The notes: generated by a model from the sequence alone, not told the origin. DNA of 64,000 nucleotides from Scandinavium sp036409475 (GCF_036409475.1 NZ_JAYRCK010000032.1:1-64000); one strand, 5' to 3'. Shown: positions 1 to 7,926, counted from the stretch's first letter. Numbers and translations are program-made.

Positions 1-85
1 TGCGGACCAGGTGGTCTTCAGGGACCAGTTCATCGAGGGTGATGGTTTCAAACTGGTACTGCTGCGGGGAGAGTTCTCTGAGCAT
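1..85 (-). CDS. IS1182-family transposase, N-terminal fragment (cut by window edge)
   Basis: Reading leftward from an ATG at 85-83 gives 28 codons that run off the window: MLRELSPQQY, then QFETITLDELVPEDHLVR. The phrase around residues 11-28 is the conserved opening of IS1182-family (DDE, formerly IS4-like) transposases, which catalyse cut-and-paste movement of the element. Only the N-terminus is visible; the catalytic DDE residues lie outside. The family call rests on this short stretch alone and could be refined only with the neighbouring sequence. Confidence 0.6.
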   Translation of the reverse strand, partial: MLRELSPQQYQFETITLDELVPEDHLVR

Positions 86-170
86 GGCGGTCAGTCCATT
101 AATTGTACTGACCCTATTAGATCAAAGTCCCGGCCTTTCGACCAGGACTTTGTCAGCAGTCTGAAACCCT
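1..170 (-). mobile_element. End of an IS1182-type insertion sequence (5' end of transposase plus terminal region)
   Basis: The first ~170 bases look like one terminus of an IS that continues off the left edge. Bases 1-85 encode the transposase N-terminus on the minus strand. The remaining ~85 bases are non-coding and contain an internal inverted repeat (124-130 with 145-151). The sequence near 155-169 is what I remember as the terminal repeat style of this family. The outer boundary is inferred, because the terminal bases merge with the hairpin at 164-189. The other end is outside the window, so the length and whether the element is intact cannot be judged. Confidence 0.6.
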
Positions 171-189
171 TCTCGAAAGAGAAGGGTTT
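164..189. terminator. Perfect 11-bp hairpin with GAAA tetraloop at the IS junction
   Basis: Bases 164-174 pair perfectly with 179-189 around a GAAA loop, with A-rich and T-rich ends on the two sides. That is the form of a bidirectional rho-independent terminator. In E. coli galP lies upstream of sprT, so this is probably the terminator of the gene left of the IS. IS1182-type elements are known to favour palindromic or hairpin targets, and the first six bases of the stem may be shared with the IS terminus. Confidence 0.6.
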
Positions 190-210
190 GCAATTTACCT
201 CGTGCGGTCT

Positions 211-283
211 GATGCCCGGCGGCGCTACGCTTGCCGGGCCTACAAATGAAACGTAGGCCGGGTAAACGGAGTGCCACCCGGCA
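211..283. repeat. REP/BIME element
   Basis: Two facing copies of the enterobacterial REP palindrome (core of type GCCCGGCGGCGCTACGC and its inverse GTAGGCCGGGTAA) sit between the hairpin and sprT. Such BIMEs are extragenic, stabilise mRNA 3' ends and can bind gyrase, IHF or Pol I. Similar elements occur at 20053-20128 and 22748-22823. Confidence 0.8.
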
Positions 284-334
284 CAAAAATCTCCACCTTG
301 CACTCCACCTTTCGTCGCTTTATCCTTCCCGGCT

Positions 335-835
335 ATGAAAACCCCACGCCTCCCCATCGCCGTTCAGCAAGCTGTCATGCGCAGCCTGCGGGAAAAACTC
401 GCCCAGGCAAACCTGACACTCGGGCGTGATTACCCGGAGCCAACGCTAAACTGGACCCAGCGGGGAACCTCGGCGGGTACCGCCTGGCTGGAAAGCTATG
501 AAATCCGCCTGAATCCTGTGCTGTTGCTGGAGAATCAGCAGGCATTTATCGAAGAAGTCGTGCCGCATGAACTGGCACACCTGCTGGTGTGGAAGCGGTT
601 TGGCCGTGTCGCGCCGCACGGTAAAGAGTGGAAATGGATGATGGAAAGCGTGCTTGGCGTGCCGGCTCGTCGTACGCATCAGTTTGAACTGGAGTCCGTG
701 CGTAAAAACACCTTCCCCTATCGCTGCGGCTGCCAGCAGCACCAGCTTACCGTTCGTCGGCACAATCGCGTATTGCGCGGTGAGGCTGTCTACCGCTGCG
801 TTCACTGCGGCGATCCTCTGGTGGCTGAAAAGTAA
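335..835 (+). CDS. sprT: SprT-like zinc metalloprotease-fold protein
   Basis: A 166-residue protein almost identical over its length to E. coli SprT (165 aa). The zinc-binding helix HELAH lies at residues 78-82, with a further candidate ligand His at about 95. A Cys-rich C-terminus (CGC near 131 and CVHC near 155) resembles a zinc ribbon. The bacterial role is poorly defined; the name comes from an E. coli gene reported to affect bolA, and eukaryotic SPRTN relatives cleave DNA-protein crosslinks. It precedes endA, as in E. coli. The ATG at 335 matches the E. coli start. Confidence 0.95.
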   Translation: MKTPRLPIAVQQAVMRSLREKLAQANLTLGRDYPEPTLNWTQRGTSAGTAWLESYEIRLNPVLLLENQQAFIEEVVPHELAHLLVWKRFGRVAPHGKEWKWMMESVLGVPARRTHQFELESVRKNTFPYRCGCQQHQLTVRRHNRVLRGEAVYRCVHCGDPLVAEK

Positions 836-929
836 CCATCGGAAATAACTGGAAGTTTTCTGATCTGACTGATTGCATCTGACAATCTGTTTCGTTACGT
901 TGCGGGCTCGTTTTGATACGGAGTTCGTG

Positions 930-1664
930 ATGTCCCGTAAATTTATTCTGACGCTGGCAGTGATTAGCTCAGCTCTTTCAGGCCATGCGCTGGCCGCTGG
1001 AATCAGCTCATTTTCTCAGGCCAAAGCGGCGGGCGTGAAGGTCAATGCCGACGCCCCTGGCGATTTTTACTGCGGCTGTAAAATCAATTGGCAGGGGAAA
1101 AAAGGCGTTATCGATCTGGGATCGTGCGGCTATAAAGTGCGTAAAAATGAAACCCGCGCCAGCCGCGTCGAATGGGAGCACGTGGTACCTGCCTGGCAAT
1201 TCGGCCATCAGCGCCAGTGTTGGCAGGATGGCGGAAGGAAAAACTGCGTGAAAGATCCCGTTTATCGCCAGATGGAAAGCGATATGCACAATCTGCAACC
1301 CGCGGTGGGTGAAGTGAATGGCGATCGTAATAACTTCATGTACAGCCAGTGGAATGGTGGCGAAGGCCAGTACGGTCAGTGCACCATGAAGGTGGACTTC
1401 AAAGGCAAAGTCGCCGAGCCGCCGGAACGCGCACGCGGTGCCATTGCCCGCACTTACTTCTATATGCTTGACCGCTATAAACTCACGCTTTCGCGCCAGC
1501 AATCGCAGCTCTTCACCGCCTGGAATAAGATGTACCCAGTCACAGCCTGGGAGTGCAAGCGCGATGCCCGCATTGCGGAAATTCAGGGGAATCATAACCC
1601 TTACGTCCAGCAGGCTTGCCAGGCGCAAAAGAGCTACCCTACACTAGCGTCAAATGTTAACTGA
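930..1664 (+). CDS. endA: DNA-specific endonuclease I, periplasmic
   Basis: EndA cleaves double-stranded DNA in the periplasm. The 244-residue product has a signal peptide (basic MSRK, hydrophobic core, cleavage after about residue 22 at ALA). The mature part matches E. coli EndA closely, including the catalytic-region motif RVEWEHVVPAWQFGHQ and a run of cysteines expected to form disulfides. I chose the ATG at 930 because GGAG lies 7 bases upstream and the signal peptide starts there; an in-frame upstream start at 873 would add 19 unrelated residues. The last few residues extend slightly beyond the E. coli end. Confidence 0.95.
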   Translation: MSRKFILTLAVISSALSGHALAAGISSFSQAKAAGVKVNADAPGDFYCGCKINWQGKKGVIDLGSCGYKVRKNETRASRVEWEHVVPAWQFGHQRQCWQDGGRKNCVKDPVYRQMESDMHNLQPAVGEVNGDRNNFMYSQWNGGEGQYGQCTMKVDFKGKVAEPPERARGAIARTYFYMLDRYKLTLSRQQSQLFTAWNKMYPVTAWECKRDARIAEIQGNHNPYVQQACQAQKSYPTLASNVN

Positions 1665-1684
1665 TATCCGGAAATTTTGAGCCT

Positions 1685-2416
1685 ATGCGCATTCCCCGCA
1701 TCTATCACCCTGAGCCTGTTACCGCAGGCCATGAAATTGCCCTGAGCGATGACGCCGCCAATCACGTTGGCCGTGTGCTGCGCATGGGCAAAGGCCAGGC
1801 GATTCAGCTGTTTGATGGCAGCAATCAGGTCTTTGAGGCTGAAATTACTCAGGCGGATAAAAAGAGCGTGCGGGTGAATGTGCTCAGTGCTCAACTCGAT
1901 GACCGCGAATCGCCGCTGCACATTCACCTCGGCCAGGTGATGTCGCGCGGGGAGAAAATGGAATTCACCATCCAGAAATCCATTGAACTGGGTGTAAGCC
2001 TCATTACGCCACTTTTTTCCGAGCGCTGCGGCGTTAAACTGGACGCCGAACGCCTGAACAAGAAGCTCCAGCAGTGGCAGAAAATTGCCATCGCCGCCTG
2101 CGAACAGTCAGGCCGTAACGTGGTGCCGGAAATTCGTCCGGCCATGGATCTGGAAGCCTGGTGTGCCGAAGAAGAGAGCGGCTTGAAACTCAATCTGCAT
2201 CCTCGCGCCAGCGCCAGTATCAACACGCTGCCGTTACCGGTGGAACGTGTTCGCCTGCTGATTGGTCCGGAAGGCGGGCTGTCGGCAGAGGAAATTGCCA
2301 TGACCGCTCGTTACCAGTTTACTGATATTCTGTTGGGACCTCGCGTTCTGCGTACTGAGACCACTGCGCTCACCGCCATCACCGCACTGCAGGTGCGTTT
2401 TGGCGATCTGGGCTAA
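1685..2416 (+). CDS. rsmE: 16S rRNA m3U1498 methyltransferase
   Basis: RsmE is a SPOUT-fold enzyme that uses S-adenosylmethionine to methylate N3 of U1498 in the 30S subunit. The 243-residue protein has an N-terminal PUA-like RNA-binding part (residues 1-70) and the C-terminal SPOUT knot with LIGPEGGLS near residue 195 and GPRVLRTETTALTAI near 220, which form the SAM site. It sits 20 bp after endA and 24 bp before gshB, the usual enterobacterial order. Confidence 0.96.
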   Translation: MRIPRIYHPEPVTAGHEIALSDDAANHVGRVLRMGKGQAIQLFDGSNQVFEAEITQADKKSVRVNVLSAQLDDRESPLHIHLGQVMSRGEKMEFTIQKSIELGVSLITPLFSERCGVKLDAERLNKKLQQWQKIAIAACEQSGRNVVPEIRPAMDLEAWCAEEESGLKLNLHPRASASINTLPLPVERVRLLIGPEGGLSAEEIAMTARYQFTDILLGPRVLRTETTALTAITALQVRFGDLG

Positions 2417-2440
2417 TACTCGCGTTACAGGAGAAGAGTA

Positions 2441-3388
2441 ATGATCAAGCTCGGCATCGTGATGGACCCCATCGCGAAGATCAATATCAAGAAAGATTCC
2501 AGCTTCGCCATGCTGCTGGAAGCGCAGCGTCGTGGTTACGAACTCCACTATATGGAGATGAACGATCTCTATCTGATTAACGGTGAAGCGCGCGCGCAGA
2601 CTCGCCTGCTCAGCGTTGAGCAGAACTATGACGGCTGGTATAGCTTCAACGGCGAACAGGATCTGGCGCTGGCCGATCTCGACGTCATTCTGATGCGTAA
2701 AGATCCTCCGTTCGATACCGAATACATCTATGCAACCTATGTGCTTGAGCGCGCAGAAGAAAAAGGCACGCTGATCGTCAACAAACCGCAGAGCCTGCGC
2801 GACTGTAACGAAAAGCTGTTCACCGCCTGGTTCTCTGACCTGACGCCGGAAACACTGGTCACCCGCAACAAAGCCCAGCTGAAAGCCTTCTGGCAGCAGC
2901 ACGGTGACATCATTATGAAACCGCTGGACGGCATGGGCGGCGCATCGATTTTCCGCGTGAAGCAGGATGACCCAAACATCGGCGTTATCGCCGAAACCCT
3001 GACCGAACTCGGCACCCGCTACTGCATGGCGCAGAATTACCTGCCCGCCATTAAAGACGGTGACAAACGTGTTCTGGTTGTAGACGGTGAGCCGGTTCCG
3101 TACTGCCTGGCGCGTATTCCACAAGGTGGCGAAACCCGTGGTAACCTGGCCGCCGGTGGCCGTGGCGAGCCGCGTCCACTGTCTGAAAGCGACTGGGAAA
3201 TTGCCCGTAAAGTTGCGCCAACGCTGAAAGAGAAAGGGCTGATTTTCGTGGGCCTCGACATTATCGGCGATCGCCTGACAGAAATTAACGTCACCAGCCC
3301 GACCTGCATCCGCGAAATCGAAGCGGAATTCCCTGTCTCCATCACCGGTATGTTGATGGACGCTATTGAAAAGCGTCTGGGCAAGTAA
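2441..3388 (+). CDS. gshB: Glutathione synthetase
   Basis: GshB joins gamma-glutamylcysteine and glycine with ATP to make glutathione in the cytosol. The 315-residue protein (E. coli 316) has the prokaryotic GSH synthase N-domain followed by an ATP-grasp domain. Visible ATP-grasp features include KPLDGMGGASIFR near 160, the glycine-rich NLAAGGRGE near 235 and the metal-binding ending EINVTSPT near 285. AGGAGAAG lies just upstream of the ATG. A GC-rich hairpin follows the stop. Confidence 0.97.
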   Translation: MIKLGIVMDPIAKINIKKDSSFAMLLEAQRRGYELHYMEMNDLYLINGEARAQTRLLSVEQNYDGWYSFNGEQDLALADLDVILMRKDPPFDTEYIYATYVLERAEEKGTLIVNKPQSLRDCNEKLFTAWFSDLTPETLVTRNKAQLKAFWQQHGDIIMKPLDGMGGASIFRVKQDDPNIGVIAETLTELGTRYCMAQNYLPAIKDGDKRVLVVDGEPVPYCLARIPQGGETRGNLAAGGRGEPRPLSESDWEIARKVAPTLKEKGLIFVGLDIIGDRLTEINVTSPTCIREIEAEFPVSITGMLMDAIEKRLGK

Positions 3389-3391
3389 CCG

Positions 3392-3433
3392 CCAGGGCGG
3401 GAGGGATCCCGCCTTCTCTCGACAGCGCCCTGG
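3392..3433. terminator. Nested hairpin after gshB
   Basis: An outer 8-bp stem (3392-3399 with 3426-3433) encloses an inner 7-bp stem (3396-3402 with 3407-3413). The two overlap at their edge, so they are alternative folds. There is no long T-run, so termination is possible but not certain; it could also stabilise the gshB mRNA. Confidence 0.45.
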
Positions 3434-3489
3434 TTTCCCCTCATACTGGCCGTTGTTGCTTTTTAAACCAGGAAACAGAACCTCTGACA

Positions 3490-4053
3490 ATGAATTTACA
3501 GCACCACTTTCTTATTGCCATGCCTGCTCTCCAGGACCCGATGTTTCGCCGCGCTGTGGTCTACATTTGTGAATACAATGACGACGGAGCGATGGGGATC
3601 ATCATCAATAAACCGATGGAAAATCTGAAGGTTGAAGGGATTCTGGAAAAGCTCAAGATTACGCCCGATCCTCGCGATCCCGACATTCGTCTCGATAAGC
3701 CCGTCATGCTCGGCGGCCCGCTGGCAGAAGATCGAGGCTTTATTTTGCATACGCCTCCGTCAACGTTTTCCTCCAGCATCCGCATTTCAGACAACACGGT
3801 GATCACCACTTCCCGTGATGTGCTGGAGACAATCGGCACAGCGGAACAACCGACAGAAGTGCTGGTTGCGCTGGGCTACGCGTCCTGGGAGAAGGGCCAG
3901 CTGGAGCAGGAAATTCTCGATAATGCCTGGCTGACTGCACCGGCCGACATGAACATTCTGTTCAAAACCCCGATAGCCGATCGCTGGCGTGATGCGGCTC
4001 GTCTGATTGGGATTGATATCCAGACCATGTCTGGTGTGGCGGGGCACGCATAA
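3490..4053 (+). CDS. yqgE: UPF0301 family protein YqgE
   Basis: A 187-residue UPF0301/YqgE member, matching E. coli YqgE (187 aa). The family hallmarks are visible: the opening LQHHFLIAMPALQDPMF, the GAMGIIINKP phrase near residue 36 and VLVALGYASWEKGQLE near 125. Its biochemical role is not established. It overlaps ruvX by one base (TAATG), which implies translational coupling and a shared operon, as in most gammaproteobacteria. The start follows the E. coli protein; an upstream GGAAACAG is the likely ribosome site. Confidence 0.94.
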   Translation: MNLQHHFLIAMPALQDPMFRRAVVYICEYNDDGAMGIIINKPMENLKVEGILEKLKITPDPRDPDIRLDKPVMLGGPLAEDRGFILHTPPSTFSSSIRISDNTVITTSRDVLETIGTAEQPTEVLVALGYASWEKGQLEQEILDNAWLTAPADMNILFKTPIADRWRDAARLIGIDIQTMSGVAGHA

Positions 4054-4469
4054 TGAGCGGCACACTGATTGGTTTCGATTTCGGGACACGCAGTATTGGC
4101 GTTGCCGTTGGGCAGCGCATCACTGGCACGGCCCGTCCGCTTGGCGCGCTCAAGGCGCAGGATGGCACCCCCGACTGGAACGCTATCGAAAAATTGCTTA
4201 AAGAGTGGCAGCCTGAAGCGGTGATCGTCGGTTTACCGCTGAACATGGATGGCACCGAACAACCGCTCACCGCACGCGCACGTAACTTTGCCAATAAAAT
4301 CCATGGCCGTTTTGGTGTGAAAATCATTCTGCATGATGAGCGTCTCAGCACGGTAGAAGCGAAAGCGGGCCTGTTTGAACAAGGCGGCTATCGGGCGCTG
4401 AACAAAGGAAAGGTCGACTCCGCTTCCGCGGTCGTCATTCTGGAAAGCTTTTTCGAGCAGGGTTTTTAA
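4053..4469 (+). CDS. ruvX: Holliday-junction-resolvase-like protein RuvX (YqgF)
   Basis: RuvX/YqgF is an RNase H-fold nuclease implicated in 5' maturation of pre-16S rRNA and, by its fold, in Holliday-junction processing. The 138-residue protein shows DFGTRSIGVAVG near residue 9, which holds the first catalytic Asp, IVGLPLNMDGT near 57 with the second acidic region, and DERLSTVEA near 98. Its start codon shares a base with the yqgE stop. It is the last intact gene before the degenerate region at 4510-5359. Confidence 0.95.
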   Translation: MSGTLIGFDFGTRSIGVAVGQRITGTARPLGALKAQDGTPDWNAIEKLLKEWQPEAVIVGLPLNMDGTEQPLTARARNFANKIHGRFGVKIILHDERLSTVEAKAGLFEQGGYRALNKGKVDSASAVVILESFFEQGF

Positions 4470-4470
4470 T

Positions 4471-4494
4471 CCCCCTCCCCTTTCGGGGAGAGGG
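4471..4494. terminator. C/G-rich hairpin after ruvX (REP-like CCCTCTCCCC family)
   Basis: CTCCCC at 4475-4480 pairs with GGGGAG at 4485-4490 around TTTC, immediately after the ruvX stop. The motif belongs to the same dispersed palindrome style as the repeats at 16581-16716. A terminator role for ruvX is plausible but no T-run follows. Confidence 0.5.
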
Positions 4495-4509
4495 AAACTG
4501 GCAATAAAA

Positions 4510-4668
4510 TCAGTGGTGTAGATTCTCGTTCGCCCAACTCACTGCCTGTGTTCTGTTTTTCACGCTCAGTTTGCGAAAAACATTGTACAGGTGGGTTCTG
4601 ACCGTATTCTCACTGATAAACAACGCACGCGCGATCGCGCTCACAGTTCTTTGTCCTGTTCTTTGCAT
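4510..4668 (-). pseudogene. Remnant of a CsgD-like LuxR-family regulator (C-terminal HTH only)
   Basis: On the minus strand, 52 codons starting at an ATG (4668) end at a TGA (4512-4510). The last ~38 residues (AIARALFISENTVRTHLYN, then a short basic stretch and NRTQAVSWANENLHH) are a LuxR-type helix-turn-helix tail that closely resembles the end of the biofilm regulator CsgD. The receiver-like N-terminal domain is missing and the residues before AIAR do not resemble the family. The fragment is therefore a decayed remnant, not a functional regulator. The assignment to CsgD rather than another LuxR protein is from memory. Confidence 0.7.
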
Positions 4669-4698
4669 ATCGTTAACTGTTTCTATAAAAGAAACAAA

Positions 4699-5019
4699 TT
4701 AGCTATGAGCCATCAGATCCTGGGCCAGTGCGTGAAGAGACTGCAGGCGATGCTCAACATCATCAGTGTCGGGATGCCATAACCCCGCAAAAGCGAGCGC
4801 GGCGGAATGAGCGCCCAATGGCTGCGCCATCGACACTTCGCCATCGCTGTGATGCCAGACCACATGCCCAAGCTCTCGCTGTTGCTGAACATGTGGCGCG
4901 AGCTGTTGCCACTGCTCAGCAGAAAAACGCTGCTGAAGCTGCTCATCACTTTCATGGGCGAGCAAAGACATCCCAATGACCGACTGCCAGACAGGCACCA
5001 TGTGGAAGCCCGCCCTCAC
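4699..5019 (-). pseudogene. 3' half of an IclR-type regulator gene (degenerate)
   Basis: The minus strand encodes about 100 residues resembling the C-terminal half of an IclR effector-binding domain. PVWQSVIGMSLLAHESDEQL corresponds to the usual PLYATALGKALLAHLPDEEL phrase, and the piece ends with the SMAQPLG strand and a final helix. The DNA-binding N-terminal half is absent: upstream the frame runs straight into sequence of a different gene on the other strand. The IclR call is based on pattern resemblance only. Together with the next entry it appears to mark a deletion that removed the 5' ends of two divergent genes. Confidence 0.5.
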
Positions 5020-5359
5020 CGATAAAACCCCTACCGTTCGCTGGCAGTGGGAGCAAGACCAGACCCTCCACAGCCTGACGCTGGTTCAGGACAACGATTT
5101 CGACAACGCGATGGAAACCGTGCAAATGGGCCACGTTAACGCGGTGACACCTCACTGCATTACGCACTATCGGCTATGGGCGGGTGAAACGTTGCTGGCA
5201 GAAGTCACCGACAATCACCATTCCGTCTGCACCCACCGCTTTACCACGCCGCTGCGTACCCGTGAAATACGGCTGGAAATTCTCGCCACGGCTGGCGCAC
5301 TTCCTGCCGTTTATTCACTGAATATCGCCTGGAGCCTTCCGGCGACTTGCCGCTGCTGA
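5018..5359 (+). pseudogene. 3' end of a FAD-dependent oxidoreductase-like gene (degenerate)
   Basis: The plus strand reads about 110 residues without an obvious own start. A beta-rich, discoidin-like stretch (TVRWQWEQDQTLHSLTLVQ, then DNAMETVQMGH and TPHCITHYRLW) resembles the C-terminal appendage of a group of FAD-dependent oxidoreductases. The catalytic FAD-binding part is missing. The end of the reading frame overlaps the 3' end of yggR (5311-5359). I take it as a truncated remnant; the family assignment is tentative. Confidence 0.4.
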
Positions 5360-6309
5360 TAGCTCTGCGCAAACGTCAACATGCCCGCCAGTTGCCCGGT
5401 TTGCATCACGCCGGGCAACTGATGCGTTTTCCCTTCGCGAATCAGGCTGCCAACCGCAGGCGTGTTAACCAGCAGCTCATACAGCGCGACTCTGCCCCCC
5501 TGTTTATCAGGCAGCAATTTTTGCGCTAACACCGCACATAGGCTGCCTGCCAGCTGGCTGCGTACTTGTTCCTTTTCACCTGCGGGAAAGACATCCACCA
5601 GCCTCTCGATAGCTTGCGCCGCGCCGCGCGTGTGTAATGTGGACAGCACCAGATGCCCGGTTTCTGCTGCTGTAAGCGCCAGACGAATGGTTTCGGTATC
5701 ACGCAATTCTCCCAATAAAATCACATCGGGATCTTGCCGCAATGCAACGCGTAACGCCGCAGCGAAAGAATCGCAGTGAGCCCCCACTTCTCGCTGATGA
5801 ATCAGGCAGCGCTCGCTGTGGTGAACAAATTCCACCGGATCTTCCAGCGTCAGAATATGTCCGTCGCGGTGGTGATTCAGGTGATTGACCATCGCCGCCA
5901 GCGTCGTTGATTTTCCACTGCCCGTTGCCCCCGTCACCAGAATCAGTCCGCTCTCTTCGTTTAACAGCTCGGTAATGGCAACCGGAACATCAAGTTCGGC
6001 GAGCTGCGGGCATCTTTCAGGCAGCAGGCGCAGCACCAGGGAGACACCTTCGGCATGACGAAAAGCGCTGGCCCGTAGCCGCCTGCCGTCACTCGCCTGA
6101 ACCGCAAAGTCACACTGATTTTCCTGCTGCCACTGAAGCCGTACTGCATCACTGAGCCAGTCCAGCAGCAGAATTTGCGGATCGGGTGCCTCGAAGGGGG
6201 CGGGTTCGAGCCTGCCCTGCCGCCGCCAGCGCACAGCGCCGCTGTTGCACAGGTGTAGATCCGAGACATTATGCTTTACACTAAGGGCCACAATTTCCTG
6301 CATATCCAT
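5311..6309 (-). CDS. yggR: PilT-like type IV pilus retraction ATPase family protein YggR
   Basis: A 332-residue GspE/PilT-type secretion ATPase. It has Walker A GATGSGKSTT near residue 130, the Asp box LTLEDPVE near 155, Walker B VILLGELRD near 195 and the His box GHLVLSTLHT near 215. PilT proteins power pilus retraction; enterobacterial YggR is an orphan PilT-like protein without a known pilus partner nearby. I start it at the ATG at 6309, which gives MDMQEIVALSVKHN as in E. coli. It diverges from yggS with only 15 bp between the start codons, so promoters must lie inside the neighbouring coding sequence. Confidence 0.93.
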   Translation of the reverse strand: MDMQEIVALSVKHNVSDLHLCNSGAVRWRRQGRLEPAPFEAPDPQILLLDWLSDAVRLQWQQENQCDFAVQASDGRRLRASAFRHAEGVSLVLRLLPERCPQLAELDVPVAITELLNEESGLILVTGATGSGKSTTLAAMVNHLNHHRDGHILTLEDPVEFVHHSERCLIHQREVGAHCDSFAAALRVALRQDPDVILLGELRDTETIRLALTAAETGHLVLSTLHTRGAAQAIERLVDVFPAGEKEQVRSQLAGSLCAVLAQKLLPDKQGGRVALYELLVNTPAVGSLIREGKTHQLPGVMQTGQLAGMLTFAQSYQQRQVAGRLQAIFSE

Positions 6310-6324
6310 ATGATCACCCTGAAA

Positions 6325-7029
6325 ATGAACGACATTGCGCATAACCTGGCACAGGTCAGGGAGAAAATCTCAGCCGCTGCTGCCCTTTGCAGCCGTGCTC
6401 CAGAAGAAATTACTCTGCTTGCAGTCAGTAAGACCAAACCTGCGAGCGCGATCGAAGAAGCTATCCGTGCAGGCCAGCGAGCGTTTGGTGAAAACTACGT
6501 TCAGGAAGGCGTGGAGAAAATCCGCTATTTTCAGGAAACCGGTCAGACTGAACTGGAATGGCACTTTATCGGCCCTTTGCAGTCGAACAAAAGCCGTCTG
6601 GTGGCCGAGCATTTTGACTGGTGCCATACCGTTGATCGCCTGCGCATTGCCACGCGCCTGAGCGAGCAGCGCCCGGCGCACCTTCCGCCGTTGAACGTGC
6701 TTATTCAGGTCAACATCAGCGACGAATCCAGCAAGTCAGGTATTGCTCCGCAAGACGTTGATGCGCTGGCAGAAGCCATTGCCGCGTTGCCTCACCTGCG
6801 CCTTCGTGGGCTGATGGCTATTCCGGCTCCTGAGTCAGAATATGTAAGGCAATTTGCGGTAGCCCAACAAATGGCGGTAGCATTTGCCCGGTTGAAAACA
6901 CGCTACGCTGACGTGGACACGCTGTCGCTTGGCATGTCAGACGATATGGCTGCCGCGATTGCTGCAGGCAGCACAATGGTACGCATCGGGACCGCCATTT
7001 TTGGCGCACGCGATTACCCAAAACAATAA
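6325..7029 (+). CDS. yggS: PLP homeostasis protein YggS (PLPBP family)
   Basis: A 234-residue alanine-racemase-like TIM-barrel protein that binds pyridoxal 5'-phosphate and buffers its cellular level; loss perturbs vitamin B6 and amino-acid pools. The PLP lysine lies in LLAVSKTKP near residue 36, and GENYVQEG and the ending MVRIGTAIFGAR are family hallmarks. The length equals E. coli YggS when the ATG at 6325 is used; the frame is open further upstream but those residues are not conserved. It heads the yggS-yggT-yggU-rdgB-hemW run. Confidence 0.95.
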   Translation: MNDIAHNLAQVREKISAAAALCSRAPEEITLLAVSKTKPASAIEEAIRAGQRAFGENYVQEGVEKIRYFQETGQTELEWHFIGPLQSNKSRLVAEHFDWCHTVDRLRIATRLSEQRPAHLPPLNVLIQVNISDESSKSGIAPQDVDALAEAIAALPHLRLRGLMAIPAPESEYVRQFAVAQQMAVAFARLKTRYADVDTLSLGMSDDMAAAIAAGSTMVRIGTAIFGARDYPKQ

Positions 7030-7051
7030 ATAAGGAAAACTGAGGAACGCC

Positions 7052-7618
7052 ATGAAGACGTTGACTTTCCTGCTTTCGACCGTGATTGAGCTGTACACCA
7101 TGGTGATGCTGCTCCGCGTCTGGATGCAGTGGGCCCGCTGTGATTTTTACAACCCGTTTTCGCAGTTCGTGGTGAAAGCCACGCAGCCGATTGTCGGGCC
7201 GCTGCGCCGTGTTATCCCGGCGATGGGCCCGATTGACAGCTCATCGCTGCTGATAGCCTTTGTGCTCTGCGTACTCAAGGCTATCGTGCTGTTTATGGTC
7301 ATCACCTTCGAGCCGATTATCTGGATTGCCGCGGTGCTTATCCTCATCAAAACGATCGGTCTGCTGATTTTCTGGGTGCTGATGCTGATGGCTATCATGA
7401 GCTGGGTCAGCCGTGGCCGCAGCCCGGTTGAATTCGTGCTGATGCAGCTTGCTGACCCGCTGCTGCGCCCAATTCGCGGCCTGTTGCCTTCAATGGGTGG
7501 CATTGATTTCTCGCCGATGATCCTCGTGTTGCTGCTGTATGTCATCAACATGGGCATCACCGAACTGCTTCAGGCCACCGGAAATATGCTGCTGCCGGGG
7601 CTGTGGATGGCACTATGA
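7052..7618 (+). CDS. yggT: YggT family integral membrane protein
   Basis: A 188-residue membrane protein made of two tandem YggT repeats. Each has a hydrophobic helix pair and the phrase D(P)LLxPIRxxLP; here QPIVGPLRRVIPAMGPIDSS lies near residue 50 and DPLLRPIRGLLPSMGGID near 130. Members have been linked to osmotic tolerance and to membrane positioning in other bacteria, but the E. coli function is not settled. A GGAA lies before the ATG. The stop overlaps the yggU start (ATGA). Confidence 0.94.
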   Translation: MKTLTFLLSTVIELYTMVMLLRVWMQWARCDFYNPFSQFVVKATQPIVGPLRRVIPAMGPIDSSSLLIAFVLCVLKAIVLFMVITFEPIIWIAAVLILIKTIGLLIFWVLMLMAIMSWVSRGRSPVEFVLMQLADPLLRPIRGLLPSMGGIDFSPMILVLLLYVINMGITELLQATGNMLLPGLWMAL

Positions 7619-7926
7619 GTGCCGTCGACCTGTGCGACGACGGGCTGGTTTTACGGCTGTATATTCAGCCTAAAGCCAGCCGTGACAGCATTGTTGGGCT
7701 GCATGGCGACGAACTGAAAGTCGCCATCACCGCCCCACCTGTTGATGGTCAGGCCAACGCCCACCTGGTGAAATTTCTCGGCAAACAGTTTCGCGTGGCA
7801 AAAAGCCAGGTGATAATTGAGAAAGGTGAGACTGGACGCCACAAACAGGTAAAAATTCTCCATCCGCAACAACTCCCTTCGGGCGTGGAAGCGCTCATAA
7901 AGCAGGACATCCCATGCAAAAAGTAG
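7615..7926 (+). CDS. yggU: DUF167 family protein YggU
   Basis: A 103-residue protein of the UPF0235/DUF167 family. The signature LRLYIQPKASRDSIVGLHGDELK... PPVDGQANAHLV lies between residues 12 and 50 and is nearly identical to E. coli YggU. The function is unknown. I start at the ATG at 7615, which overlaps the yggT stop by ATGA; an in-frame ATG at 7603 would add four residues. Its 3' end overlaps rdgB by 13 bp, so the cluster is translationally coupled. Confidence 0.93.
   Translation: MSAVDLCDDGLVLRLYIQPKASRDSIVGLHGDELKVAITAPPVDGQANAHLVKFLGKQFRVAKSQVIIEKGETGRHKQVKILHPQQLPSGVEALIKQDIPCKK

Noticed and set aside
2234..3490. 418-codon open frame on the minus strand
   Set aside because: It lies fully antisense to rsmE/gshB, whose products match known proteins. 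It is a shadow frame of GC-rich coding sequence.
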